A DNA stretch of 56,184 nucleotides from the NCBI GenBank assembly GCA_900660155.1, contig CABFPE010000561.1, positions 129,597 to 185,780 on the forward strand, in the 5' to 3' direction. This DNA comes from Hofstenia miamia (taxonomy: Eukaryota > Xenacoelomorpha > Acoela > Hofsteniidae). The position numbers were made by a program, and so were the translations under genes. Below, one piece after another: positions 40,701-45,799 of the stretch. The stretch's first letter is position 1; each line of letters starts with the position of its first letter. The notes below the pieces were generated by a model. That model made no database searches and was not told where the DNA came from. It saw only the letters and a list, made by a program, of their open reading frames with translations.

Positions 40701-43700
40701 GATAAAATATAAAATTCTGCAGTGCAATATATCCGGTAGATGGCTTCAAAGCAAACGCCGTAGCAAATTTCCGCTCGTATAGCTTTTTCGTCCGCCCTAT
40801 TAAATTCTTGATTATGTTCGGCTGCCAGGCCTGTGTTTAGTATCGCCTTGTGATGCACAAAATTATTTTGGGCATATGCTTTTAATTTGCTTTAGGGCTC
40901 GATCTCTTGTTGTGAGTTTCTACTTCAAAATGGTGCTCATTTAAATCAACAAGATGCTGCTGGTCAAACCCCTTTAATTCTAGCTACTTCCCTCAGTCAT
41001 ACAGGACAAGTCAGTCTGTTTTTGCAGAAAGGCGCGAATTGGGATATCTCTGATAACGAAGGGCAGGTAAACAATCGGAGATTTTATTTTATCCTACCTT
41101 TTTAATCAGACTCTAAATATATTCTTAACTCTTAGTGTTTTTCAACCTTTTCTTTTAACTCCTGTAAAGCTGCTGTTTGGATTTCCAAGTTTTTGAATTT
41201 TATTTGGTTCTATCAATTATATATATATATATNATCCACGCTAATGTAAAACTGATTCTTTACCAGAAATTTCAGAAATGTCAAACAAATTTGTCGAATT
41301 ATGCAATTATAACAACATCATAAAAATAAGTTAAACACAGATTTGTCTAGCTGTGTTTGAGGACTGTTCCAGCATATTCTACAAAAAAATTTTGCTTGAT
41401 TGTAAGTATAGGATCAATATTAAGAATTAGTATCTGGACCTGCATAGTAGATGTTTGTGTATTTGAAAGACACTAACATTTTATATAGACTCAAGCACTC
41501 AGTTCGCCTTCCAGTAATGATCGAATAATTTAATTGCATAATTTTAACGTATTTATAAGACAATGATACGCTCATTCAACTTCGAACGTTACCATTAATT
41601 TTCATCAGGATATATACTGTCAGTATCAACTATTAGCGCGCTTAAAATACCATATTAGAATGTTGGCAATTGGCAACTCGTTTAGGTCATTTTTTAGGAT
41701 GCAATACAAGTAGCTCTCTCCGTAAGAAATGGCGATATTGTAACGTTGTTTCGGCTAGCTGAATTCGTCGTGGCAAACAACCAGAGGCTTCCAAGAGGTG
41801 AGAATCTCTAAATGTCATATACATTTTTGGCATATTGCTTTTGCCTCGGATATTCTGTCCATAGAAATCGTCAGCGGTCGTTGGAAAAGCACGGAGTGTT
41901 TAAAACAGTTTTTAAATCACTTGCTTTTTCAATGTTTTTTTCAGATGGTTTTTTCAATTAAAAAAACACTCTTTATGTACAATAAATACGTTGGAGTATT
42001 ATCTGTTAATTTCATTTTCACAGCACTGCTTTAAGCCTTAGCATTTATTTAAGGCCTAAATTTATTCCTAAGGCATTTGAGGCATATTTCTTTAGCATTT
42101 TTCTTTTGTTTGTTCGTTTGATATACTTTTGTTTCTGTCCAAATTATTTATTGAAAAAATCTTTTTAAACGTTTACACGTCAATGTGTAGAAATATCGCA
42201 ACACCTATTTCCTACAACATTCAGTTAACAACAAATTACCTCTAACTCTTATTTTTTCAATCTTGTTATTCTCAGGCTTCTCATTGGACAAAATTTTGTG
42301 AACATCATTTGCAGATTAAGTTTTTTTGACACTTTCAAATATCTACATGTCTTTCTATCTTCTAAAATCTGCTGCATATATTAGTTCAAATAGTGTTCTG
42401 ATGAAAAGTTTAAACAAAATTCGTTTGACAAAATTGACTTTTATATCATAAGACATAGAATGAGTATGTTTGGAATACTCATTTTTCATAGATTTGAATT
42501 TGCATGTTCATTAATTTTACATTAATACATGTAAAGTTATTTATCCTTGGAAGTGTATAAGCGAGACTTTTTGGAAGCAGTATATTTGTTTCTAAGTCAA
42601 GCCTTTTTAAATTGTTTCCACTATTTAATGAATCTGCTTCTGTGGATATTTTCAATTACTAAATGTGTAAGTTCATTTTTGCAACGGTGGATTATGAATA
42701 TAGCTCATAGGAAAACTCAACAAGCGCTGTTTCTATGTGCTTGTTAGAAATTGTGAAGATGAAAAATCCTTCATAAGTAGTACAAAGTTATAGTTCCTTC
42801 CTTTGAAACATGTTATCAGAATGCTGTAATTGTGCATTCTCCATTTATTATATCATCAAATTTTAGAAACACCTATCTAGACAGTTACTTTTTGTGAATG
42901 TAAAAGTTTTATGAGGAAAGCGTGAGTATTTCCACCTATCATTTCATTTCTTTGTTAACTGCACAATTCATATAGAACTATAGCTCATCTGACAATATCA
43001 TGCTGCTTAACATTTCCGAGAATTCTTTTTAAAATGGGTCATTGCAAAGTTTATCGAAACATTGCTAGAATACTAAAAATTATAGACAGTTTGTGTTTTG
43101 GAATGGTTTTATTAATGCTATAGTTGCAGTGCGAACTGAAGTAATGATGTCTAAAAAGTATAAGATAAATCACCAACTGTTACAATTACTCTTTGAATAC
43201 ATACTTTTCGTAAGATGACTGATAAAAAATTTGATTTTTGACCTCCTCAATGGTTGTCATGTCTATATCTTAGAGTAACCATATCGAAGCAATCCGTTTT
43301 GTCCATTTTCAAACATTTTATTCCAAAAATTTCACTCCAAGCATATTTAGAAATTTAGAAACCCTTGGTTATGGATACATCTATGGGTAAATGTGTTCCT
43401 CTGCTATGGTGAGCGGCTGCTAAAAATTGTTGGTTTCAACTATTAAAACTTTCAAATTCATCCCATGCCTAATGAGGTTGACGGGAGTAACAACTTGACC
43501 GCAACTATTTGTAAAAATACCACCAAACTCAATTGAGACACGCCGTGTGCAAATACAGAAGTAGTTGGTGGGTTTTAGAACGTAATTGAGTAGAAAACAA
43601 TCTTCTGTTTTTAAATTTTAGAGATCTTTATCAGTTCGTCAAAATATTTTTTTGAGGAAATTTATGAATGTAAAAATGGATGAATTAACGATATTTTTTG

Positions 43701-43915
43701 TACGCCATGACAATATTACATTCTGAATGTAATTCACTACCTTAAAAATTTTTCTACGATTCTTGCATGAAAAGATATGCACCATCACATTACCCAAACT
43801 GTAATTGCATTTTTTAGATGATCCTGATGTTCATGCGGCTTTTAGTGATTACACCCAAAGAGCAACAGATTCTCCTATTTTAACATATTCAACTCAGAGA
43901 ACCCGTCCCGCTTAA
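1747..43915 (+). CDS. ACAP-type Arf GTPase-activating protein gene (BAR-PH-ArfGAP-ankyrin), whole locus
   Basis: Split gene assembled by eye from 12 firm exons: 1747-1831, 2023-2166, 2296-2391, 16408-16644, 28592-28730, 30984-31060, 32597-32792, 33677-33771, 33955-34189, 40896-41066, 41698-41797, 43818-43915. A further exon at 29849-29917 is possible. Domain order BAR, PH, zinc-finger ArfGAP, ankyrin is that of the ACAP (centaurin beta) family. These proteins bind curved phosphoinositide membranes and stimulate GTP hydrolysis on Arf6-type GTPases during endosomal recycling. All listed introns are GT-AG and adjoining phases match, apart from a missing exon between 16644 and 28592. The N-terminal part of the BAR domain and the start codon were not secured. 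One block of ArfGAP exons is partly duplicated (32161-32573). Introns are inflated by transposons, the largest being 14.0 kb. Family assignment is strong; ortholog number (ACAP1/2/3) cannot be decided. Confidence 0.92.
2023..2166 (+). CDS. ACAP exon: BAR domain middle
   Basis: Acceptor AG at 2021-2022, donor GTAAAT at 2167, 48 codons, phase 0 on both sides. The translation contains FKQASLDYVYHLNNVHCQKR, which matches the BAR helix of ACAP proteins (a Phe, then Ala-Leu-Asp-Tyr-Val, a Gln/Asn-rich stretch and basic residues). The helix is part of the banana-shaped dimer that senses membrane curvature. The intron before it is only 191 bp, unlike the transposon-inflated introns further along. Confidence 0.85.
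2296..2391 (+). CDS. ACAP exon: last BAR helix
   Basis: Acceptor TTTAG at 2291-2295, donor GTAAGT at 2392, 32 codons, phase 0 at both ends. The sequence includes FFEDGYKYFEQFRP, equivalent to the family signature of two aromatic residues, Gly-Tyr, then an acidic/aromatic helix (FFxxGYxLF) near the end of the BAR domain. It splices across a 14-kb intron to the exon at 16408. The joined protein reads straight through the expected BAR-PH boundary. Confidence 0.87.
3053..3468 (-). mobile_element. Unidentified retroelement end abutting a (TA)n tract
   Basis: On the minus strand a 67-residue open frame (3468-3265) with a Lys-rich start is followed by a sequence reading CTGAAAAAGATTTTGAGTCG (3084-3065), then AAACCGGTCGC, then a (TA)n run (3038-3052). 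Gene-end motifs of the form CTGA..GTCGAAAC close to AT repeats are common at the ends of Penelope-like and some LINE elements, hence the tentative call. The open frame has no recognised domain. Confidence 0.35.
3563..4838 (-). mobile_element. Mariner-family transposon, copy 1 (defective)
   Basis: About 1.28 kb bounded by inverted repeats: AAAAAACCGCCGTTTGTAT at 3565-3583 and its reverse complement at 4818-4836. Length and terminal repeats fit the IS630-Tc1-mariner superfamily. The coding strand is minus. A (TA)n microsatellite has expanded just inside the right repeat (4792-4813). The flank beyond the right repeat, CCGGTATGGCC, recurs beside copy 2, so the duplicated unit may be larger than the transposon. 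A clean TA duplication is visible on the left side only. Confidence 0.8.
3655..4652 (-). pseudogene. Mariner transposase pseudogene, copy 1
   Basis: Reading starts at 4652 (MECSKENQYCLIETLRRNGM), giving a helix-turn-helix N-terminal region with the LRRNGMNATEIHSIIF and RRIREICQQF patterns of mariner transposases. The catalytic part follows: a TIDEECF block near 4220 (second-strand D), a C-terminal region with GGDHPVLQTPRR, an MHDNATPH-like motif in a shifted frame near 3950, and a YSPN-LCDRYIF block near 3830. The usual SPD aspartate reads as Asn here. At least one frameshift and several stops break the gene, so it cannot make active transposase. Such enzymes cut and paste the element at TA sites. 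Confidence 0.8.
4912..5757 (-). mobile_element. Mariner copy 2, truncated at a single N
   Basis: Bases 4913-5735 repeat 3898-4752 with scattered differences (a few per cent). It keeps the N-terminal transposase segment (5633-5361) and the C-terminal segment (5234-5031). The copy begins exactly at an undetermined base (4912), so its left third is missing. On the right it lacks the terminal inverted repeat: sequence passes from the subterminal region straight to CCGGTATGGCC and then to a long (TA)n run. It differs from copy 1 by short deletions (for example, one of the SGSG repeats is missing). Non-functional. Confidence 0.8.
5767..5837. repeat. (TA)n microsatellite, about 70 bp
   Basis: Uninterrupted TA dinucleotide run next to mariner copy 2. 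Such runs can be both mariner targets and slippage products. Other TA tracts occur at 3038-3052, 4792-4813, 12549-12571, 12821-12831, 25719-25747, 25833-25853 and 41218-41232. Confidence 0.95.
5840..8940. other. Intronic AT-rich sequence without a recognised gene
   Basis: Short open frames only, none with a recognisable domain. The poly-A and poly-T runs around 8148-8160 and 8285-8300 could be remains of retroposed sequence but are not diagnostic. Confidence 0.5.
9066..9345. mobile_element. Possible pogo/Tigger-like miniature element
   Basis: Contains phrases resembling pogo-family ends, such as CAGACCTTGTCTATCCGAAC at 9070-9089 and a CTCGATAAACCGAAC block around 9160-9175. No transposase frame is present and the right end was not found. 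Offered only as a weak lead. Confidence 0.25.
11020..11700 (-). mobile_element. hAT-like transposon remnant
   Basis: A minus-strand open frame (11391-11158) contains STREASVERGFSKHK, the SVERGFS-type motif of the hAT C-terminal dimerisation domain. The motif is followed by a charged tail. GGGTTACGGG-type repeats flank it at 11033-11070 and 11653-11692, as in hAT subterminal regions. Clean terminal inverted repeats and target duplication could not be defined. The rest of the transposase is missing or unrecognisable. Confidence 0.55.
12572..13080. repeat. Direct duplication (about 249 bp x2) split by a single N
   Basis: 12572-12819 and 12832-13080 are about 95 per cent alike. Both contain the phrase GTATACATCATACAATATAC and both end with CCCAACCGGACACCCGCCGA. 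Each copy is preceded by a (TA)n run. The first ends at the undetermined base 12820. The differences (for example around 12640 versus 12900) rule out an exact assembly echo, but the copies could be two haplotypes placed in series. Confidence 0.9.
13336..13455. other. Assembly gap (120 N)
   Basis: Run of N inside the hAT-like foldback. Inverted GC-rich arms flank it, which would explain why sequencing or assembly stopped there. Confidence 0.99.
14464..14557. repeat. Tandem duplication, 44 bp identical, 50-bp period
   Basis: Bases 14464-14507 and 14514-14557 are identical (start ATATTACATCTGCAAATATA, end GATGCCC). Intronic, no coding role seen. Confidence 0.95.
16408..16644 (+). CDS. ACAP exon: BAR end, linker and first half of PH domain
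   Basis: Acceptor TTTAG at 16403-16407 and donor GTTAGT at 16645. It has 79 codons, phase 0 at both ends, joining in frame to 2391. The first 25 residues are a Gln/Glu-rich coiled coil (LNNLQQETVGEQQELEKRYK). Then comes VMEGYLYKRGSGPIRPVWNR followed by RYFYILNNQLIYFRR. This is the ACAP PH-domain start (MEGYLxKR, W-N-R-R, NNQLxY), with the basic residues of beta strands 1-2 that contact phosphoinositides. The remainder of the PH domain must be encoded downstream. Confidence 0.93.
18961..19230. mobile_element. hAT-like MITE with GTGCGGGTA ends
   Basis: About 270 bp starting GTGCGGGTACGAGTACTACC (18961-18980) and ending TACCCGCAC (19222-19230), which is inverted to the start. Internal short repeats of the type ACCCACGGGTA, ATACCCGCGGGT and GGTTACGGGTA fit hAT MITEs that are rich in GGGTA. 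No open frame. An exact 8-bp target duplication is not visible in the flanks. Confidence 0.65.
22223..22843 (-). repeat. 620-bp direct repeat, copy 1
   Basis: Nearly identical to 23630-24253. Differences seen include CAGGAGTA versus CACGAGTA and a 3-base indel (TCATTCAATTC versus TCATAATTCAATTC). The shared part includes the start of a LINE C-terminal-like frame on the minus strand. Copy 1 is cut off at 22223, before the 3' tail. Confidence 0.9.
23497..24253 (-). mobile_element. LINE 3'-end fragment with (ATT)n tail, direct-repeat copy 2
   Basis: On the minus strand a 67-residue frame (23772-23569) is followed by ATAATAAATCTTTATTATTA and an (ATT)n tail (23514-23499). LINE C in this window also ends in ATT repeats, which suggests the same class of non-LTR element. 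The upstream 624 bp repeats copy 1. No RT motif remains in this piece, so family placement rests on the tail and is modest. Confidence 0.55.
25757..25831. other. Assembly gap (75 N) inside a TA repeat
   Basis: Both flanks are TA runs accompanied by the phrase TATGTTAATTAT (25745-25756 on the left, 25861-25872 on the right). The true gap size is uncertain and the flank may be duplicated. Confidence 0.95.
25931..26149. repeat. Tandem duplication, 110-bp period
   Basis: Two copies starting TACCTGATTTAACACCAAAG, at 25931 and 26041, differ at one site (TTTATCC versus TTTACCC). They include ACCCGTACCCGTTG, similar to GGGTA-type hAT subterminal repeats elsewhere in the window. Confidence 0.95.
27140..27640 (-). 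pseudogene. hAT transposase C-terminal pseudogene
   Basis: Minus-strand translation from about 27610 gives SVTIKLQEYNVILFINRSLL, like the mid-catalytic region of hAT transposases (VTxALQxxDxTL). Then around 27310-27190 it gives IPGTSNIAERRFSLAKLTLD followed by DNRKRSLPVNFE. This is the hAT dimerisation domain, which normally reads SxxxERxFSxAKxxLxxxRxxLxPxxxE. Stops interrupt the frame (for example near 27345). GACCCGGTCG and CCCGTAC motifs around 25960-26410 may belong to the same element's end. Confidence 0.75.
28592..28730 (+). CDS. ACAP exon: C-terminal PH helix
   Basis: Acceptor TTTAG ends at 28591, donor GTTAGT at 28731. The first base completes a split codon, then 46 codons follow. 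The start, SVTLQAASEQLMRKWLKSID, aligns with the ACAP pattern (C-M-L-Q-A-D-S-E-K-L-R-Q-A-W-I-K-A), including the invariant PH-helix Trp. The tail after STAYK is basic and variable, as in the PH-ArfGAP linker. The required phase of the preceding exon (two leftover bases) does not match 16644, which is why a mid-PH exon must exist. Confidence 0.9.
29849..29917 (+). CDS. Possible ACAP linker exon
   Basis: A strong acceptor (TTTTTCAG, 29841-29848) precedes an open stretch IQYLPAEFTRIAEHLQTKTE and a few more codons, before GTGGTA/GTATTC donors at 29915 or 29918. Either choice keeps phase 0 and so is compatible with the exons at 28592 and 30984. The linker between PH and ArfGAP is poorly conserved in the family, so homology cannot confirm it. 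The donors are weak. Confidence 0.4.
30984..31060 (+). CDS. ACAP exon: acidic PH-ArfGAP linker
   Basis: Acceptor TTTTTCAG at 30976-30983 and donor GTAAGT at 31061. It has 25 codons plus two bases, and the frame begins DEIDEGADSIVNVEAYLCPS. The two leftover bases combine exactly with the first base of the ArfGAP exon at 32597 to give Ser, and reading continues into the ArfGAP domain. Splice signals and phase are the main evidence. The acidic, low-conservation content is what a linker should look like. Confidence 0.75.
32161..32226 (+). repeat. Partial duplicate of ArfGAP exon start (identical to 32577-32642)
   Basis: Intron end, acceptor and first 46 bases of the ArfGAP exon are repeated here without change, then cut by the N at 32227. 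As it stands this piece cannot be a functional exon. Confidence 0.95.
32228..32573 (+). repeat. Partial duplicate of downstream ArfGAP/ankyrin exons (identical to 33717-34062)
   Basis: 346 bases repeat the end of the 33677 exon, its 183-bp intron, and the first 108 bases of the 33955 exon. At 32573/32574 the sequence jumps into the intron before the ArfGAP exon (ATTCGTAATT), so the copy of the ankyrin exon is cut after RVANFNI. The junction lies at an EcoRI-like GAATTC. See findings. Confidence 0.95.
32597..32792 (+). CDS. ACAP exon: ArfGAP zinc finger
   Basis: Acceptor TTTTTTAG ends at 32596 and GT follows 32792. One base completes the Ser codon begun at 31060, then 65 codons follow. The C-X2-C-X16-C-X2-C zinc finger is intact: CCDCGRPDPLWAVINLGILV then CIEC. 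The catalytic arginine-finger motif HRSLGV follows, then SKVRSLTLDVW, all ArfGAP hallmarks. The domain provides the arginine that speeds GTP hydrolysis by Arf. The donor (GTCAGC) is non-ideal but phase 0 matches the next exon. Confidence 0.96.
33677..33771 (+). CDS. ACAP exon: ArfGAP helix (LMKELGN)
   Basis: Acceptor TTTTAG at 33671-33676, donor GTAATT at 33772. The translation starts LMKELGNKVGQNIFEHTY, equivalent to the family's LMxELGNxxxNxxYE helix directly after the arginine-finger region. It ends with two bases (CG) that the next exon completes to Arg. Its second half is repeated at 32228. Confidence 0.93.
33955..34189 (+). CDS. ACAP exon: ArfGAP end and first ankyrin repeat
   Basis: Acceptor TTTAG ends at 33954, donor at 34190, phases consistent on both sides. 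REAWIQAKYRDHRFVKP closes the ArfGAP domain (family pattern: K/R-E-A-Y/W-I-x-A-K-Y-x-x-x-x-F). After a very short spacer compared with vertebrate ACAPs, an ankyrin repeat follows: LEALALGANVNYANSSGRTP then LHNAV. The short spacer is a real lineage difference or a missed exon; the frame runs straight through. Confidence 0.95.
35342..35880 (-). repeat. Degraded interspersed repeat, shared with 43360-43640
   Basis: 35605-35880 resembles 43360-43580 at roughly 70 per cent. Shared phrases include an ACATCTAT..TAA.TGTG block and a final CGCCGTGTG block. In both copies the minus strand can be read as HH-S/N-R-E/G..HL..IDVS. The surrounding minus-strand frame (35698-35342, 118 residues) has no domain I recognise. 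Probably an old transposon. Confidence 0.4.
38420..38670. repeat. Imperfect tandem repeat (about 125 bp x2) in the P-like element
   Basis: Two copies share AGTGATTTAAAATTCCAA, ATAAATGTAAGCTTTAAAA, TTTACATTTTTTGAAGAA and GAAAGTTTACAAAAATT. They start near 38420 and 38551. They lie just inside the left end, downstream of the transposase stop, where P-type elements often carry subterminal repeats. Confidence 0.85.
38771..40610 (-). pseudogene. P-element/THAP9-like transposase pseudogene
   Basis: Exon 1 (about 40610-40398, minus) starts MGRRCSAACCKTGYNKN and encodes a THAP zinc finger of C2CH type: paired cysteines at the start, a Trp in KKWIKALP, then VCRLHF and a proline-rich box. A donor GTATGT follows, and exon 2 resumes at an acceptor TTTCTTAG near 40075 with GRKIPAVPPTLFP. 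Further on are SKLASTVLCFML, GLHQINGSDSPFFLHTDVHL, KNLEKLYREQIGNL and a C-terminal RGGLCYPLGDFY, all resembling P-element and THAP9 transposases. In-frame stops occur (in the THAP domain after YGFP, and after ALC near 39850), so it is probably dead. P transposases are GTP-dependent cut-and-paste enzymes. Confidence 0.85.
40896..41066 (+). CDS. ACAP exon: ankyrin repeats 2-3
   Basis: Acceptor TTTAG ends at 40895 and GTAAAC follows 41066; 57 codons, phase 0 at both ends. The translation reads CCEFLLQNGAHLNQQDAAGQ then TPLILATSLSHTGQVSLFLQ then KGANWDISDNEG. These are two canonical ankyrin helices-plus-loop units at the position expected in ACAP proteins. The repeats serve protein-protein interaction. 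The acceptor lies only 37 bases from the right flank of the P-like element, so the insertion stopped just short of the splice site. Confidence 0.95.
41698..41797 (+). CDS. ACAP exon: last ankyrin repeat
   Basis: Acceptor TTTTTTAG ends at 41697, donor GTGAGA at 41798. It has 33 codons plus one base. The frame starts DAIQVALSVRNGDIVTLFRL then AEF, corresponding to the family's final repeat (D-P-L-x-I-A-V-x-x-x-x-A-D-I-V-T-L-L-R-L-A). The leftover G joins AT of the last exon to give Asp. Confidence 0.95.
41798..43817 (+). other. 2.0-kb ACAP intron
   Basis: AT-rich. It contains the second copy of the 35.6-kb repeat at 43360-43640 and nothing else recognisable. Confidence 0.7.
43818..43915 (+). 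CDS. ACAP last exon and stop codon
   Basis: Acceptor TTTTTTAG ends at 43817. It supplies two bases of a split Asp codon and 31 more residues, starting DPDVHAAFSDYTQRATDSPI, then the stop TAA at 43913-43915. The acidic D-x-x-x-x-x-x-F-x-D-Y pattern resembles the short ACAP C-terminus (E-T-Y-Q-D-I-F-R-D-F). No AATAAA was seen in the next 500 bases, so the 3' UTR end is undefined. Confidence 0.9.
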
Positions 43916-44363
43916 TGCACAATTGCGAATGTAGTTGTCAATCCCTAATATCTTCGACGATAGATGGCGCTCTTCTAATTTAATAATTTACAGCTTTTAC
44001 ATGTATAAATTTTTTATGAAGCAACGTTATTTATTACTTACAATGAAATTGATTTTATATTCTTTTTTTATCAAGATCGTTGTAGTAAATTGCCCATAAT
44101 TAATTGTTGTATTTGAAATTGTAGAATAGATTTTCATAGTTTATAGTGTTCTTTTGAATTAAATATTTCTATTTTCGTTTGACTTTTATTGATGTTTAAT
44201 AACTTAACAATATAATGTACAACATAATGCGTGTCATTTAACGATCACATAATTTAGGATCTTATTTAACATGCTACGCTTTGCCTATATCAGGTCGTTA
44301 TATAGCTCAAGTAAAAAAGTGGCCACTTTTTAAAGTTTGACTATCATTAGTTTTCACACTAGG

Positions 44364-44585
44364 TGGCACTGATACAATTAATAGTTCAAAATATTGCCAA
44401 ATACTCGAGGAATTTGTAGCATACGCAACCTGCTTATATCTCGATTCATGGATCTTAGAACAAGATAGAGTAACCCTTCATACTTCAAAATCGACAAAAG
44501 AATTTTTTACCAATTATAATATTCAATTTATGCTATGGTCACCGAATTCGCCAGATCTAGTACCCATAGAGAACGTGTGGCAGAA
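44364..44585 (+). pseudogene. Tc1-like (DD34E) transposase C-terminal fragment
   Basis: Open frame reads INSSKYCQILEEF, later LEQDRVTLHTSKSTKEFF and MLWSPNSPDLVPIENVWQ. The Asp at 44464-44466 and Glu at 44569-44571 are separated by 34 residues, the Tc1 DD34E spacing, so both catalytic residues survive in this piece. The first Asp and the N-terminal DNA-binding domain are absent or beyond recognition. It is truncated at about 44582, where a LINE fragment begins. Confidence 0.88.
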
Positions 44586-44830
44586 TGCTTTGGAAGTTGA
44601 AGAAGGTTGAAGTAGTCCCCGTAGTTGTAGGAGCAGTGAGTAAGAAGCATACGAGATACTTGGAGGAGTTTGTAGTACCAAAGTGGGGAGGAGCAGTAGC
44701 ACAGAAGGCAGCATTGATAGGACTAGCTATAGTCCTGAGGAAAGCTCTCAGACTCCCTGGGAACGGGTGAGTTCCCTGAGCTGAGAGGGATACCAGCATG
44801 AAGCTGTGGGAAGTAAGAATAATATTAAGA
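44580..44830 (+). mobile_element. LINE 3' fragment abutting the Tc1 remnant
   Basis: A frame from 44585 reads LWKLKKVEVVPVVVGAVSKK then LEEFVVPKWGGAVAQKAALI and GLAIVLRKAL. The KVEVVPVVVGALG..AL.GTARILRKVL pattern is typical of the C-terminus downstream of RT in R2/NeSL-type or related non-LTR retrotransposons. Only the extreme end is present, as expected from 5' truncation during target-primed reverse transcription. It may have inserted into the Tc1 copy. Confidence 0.65.
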
Positions 44831-45426
44831 GTTAGAGCAAATTTATTGCTTATATGTATATAAAGTCTACAACCAAACACATGCCAAACATACAAAAATA
44901 TTTACATATGCATTATTAATTAAAGGGCTGCTTAAAAAATAATTCGATCATGCATTGAGTGTGACATCTATGCCCAATAAATTTTATTTATTTAATAAAA
45001 TTTGTTTGATTTTTTTTCTTGACGTTTTTATAATTTTTCTCACATTTTATATTGATACTTAATCCATTCCATAAGGTTGAAGATCTGAGGGAAATTAATT
45101 AGAGTCAAAGCAAATTTATTGTTGTAAGCTACTACAAAAGCTAAAAACTGCAATTACGTGTATTTACACAATAATAAAAAGATATATATAATATATATTT
45201 GTGTGTGTATTTGCATTTTATACAAAATTTTTGAATGAATGTAGTGTATTATTGTTGCTAAGTAGGCATTGTCTATTAAAGAAGAATGGTTGCAGTTGCT
45301 TTATGAATTTCTTGTAGTTTTTTTCAAATTATATTTCTCTATTTTATATTAATTGAACGTTCTCAAACAATTTATTCTTAGATAAATATTCTATTAGTTT
45401 TTACCACACAGCAAATAAATGTTTTT

Positions 45427-45639
45427 GTGCAAAATTGAATATTTTCAGGGAAATTAAAAGTTTTAGACAGGAGGATGCGATGTTTTTAAATAATATTACT
45501 AATGTAGGAAGCAGCAATTTGGTAATAGGGAGATAATATTTTGTATTTTAATTGGTAATCGGATGCATTTTCATTTTTTTGTGCAAAATTGAGTATTATC
45601 AGGGACCAATTAAAAGTTTTAGACAGGAGGATGCGATGT
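45427..45639. repeat. Direct repeat, about 57 bp x2
   Basis: 45427-45483 and 45581-45639 share GTGCAAAATTGA, then AAATTAAAAGTTTTAGACAG (with small indels) and GAGGATGCGATGT. A plus-strand frame after the second copy (to 45812) has no clear family. Confidence 0.85.
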
Positions 45640-45799
45640 CTACCATATTCACACGTTACGAAATCATCAATCTAGAAATTTTCTCCGCTTCCTATTTGCA
45701 TTATCTACTTCCCAAGTCTCCAACCCTTACCAAAAACACCGACACGAAAGGAAGACAACACCAGAGCTATCACGTCCGTGAAATGCCGCAAATAACTCT

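Larger units (their letters stand above)
38227..40850 (-). mobile_element. P-element-like DNA transposon (THAP transposase), about 2.6 kb
   Basis: Flanked by an 8-bp direct repeat TGATGCAC (38219-38226 and 40851-40858), the target-duplication length of P elements. Terminal inverted repeats are GCGATACTAAACACAGGCCT (38230-38249) and its complement near 40829-40847, continuing into GGCAGCC. The inside holds a THAP-domain transposase on the minus strand and a 125-bp tandem repeat near the left end. It is inserted in the ACAP ankyrin intron, opposite to the gene. Confidence 0.92.
34190..40895 (+). other. 6.7-kb ACAP intron carrying a P-element-like transposon
   Basis: Interrupts the ankyrin region. 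Its right part is the P-element-like insertion ending 37 bases before the next exon's acceptor. The left part (34.2-38.2 kb) is AT-rich with one older repeat also seen downstream (35560-35880 versus 43360-43640) and no recognised gene. Confidence 0.85.

Noticed and set aside
44557..44895. 112-residue minus-strand frame
   Set aside because: Shadow of the Tc1 and LINE coding strands, which are recognisable on plus.
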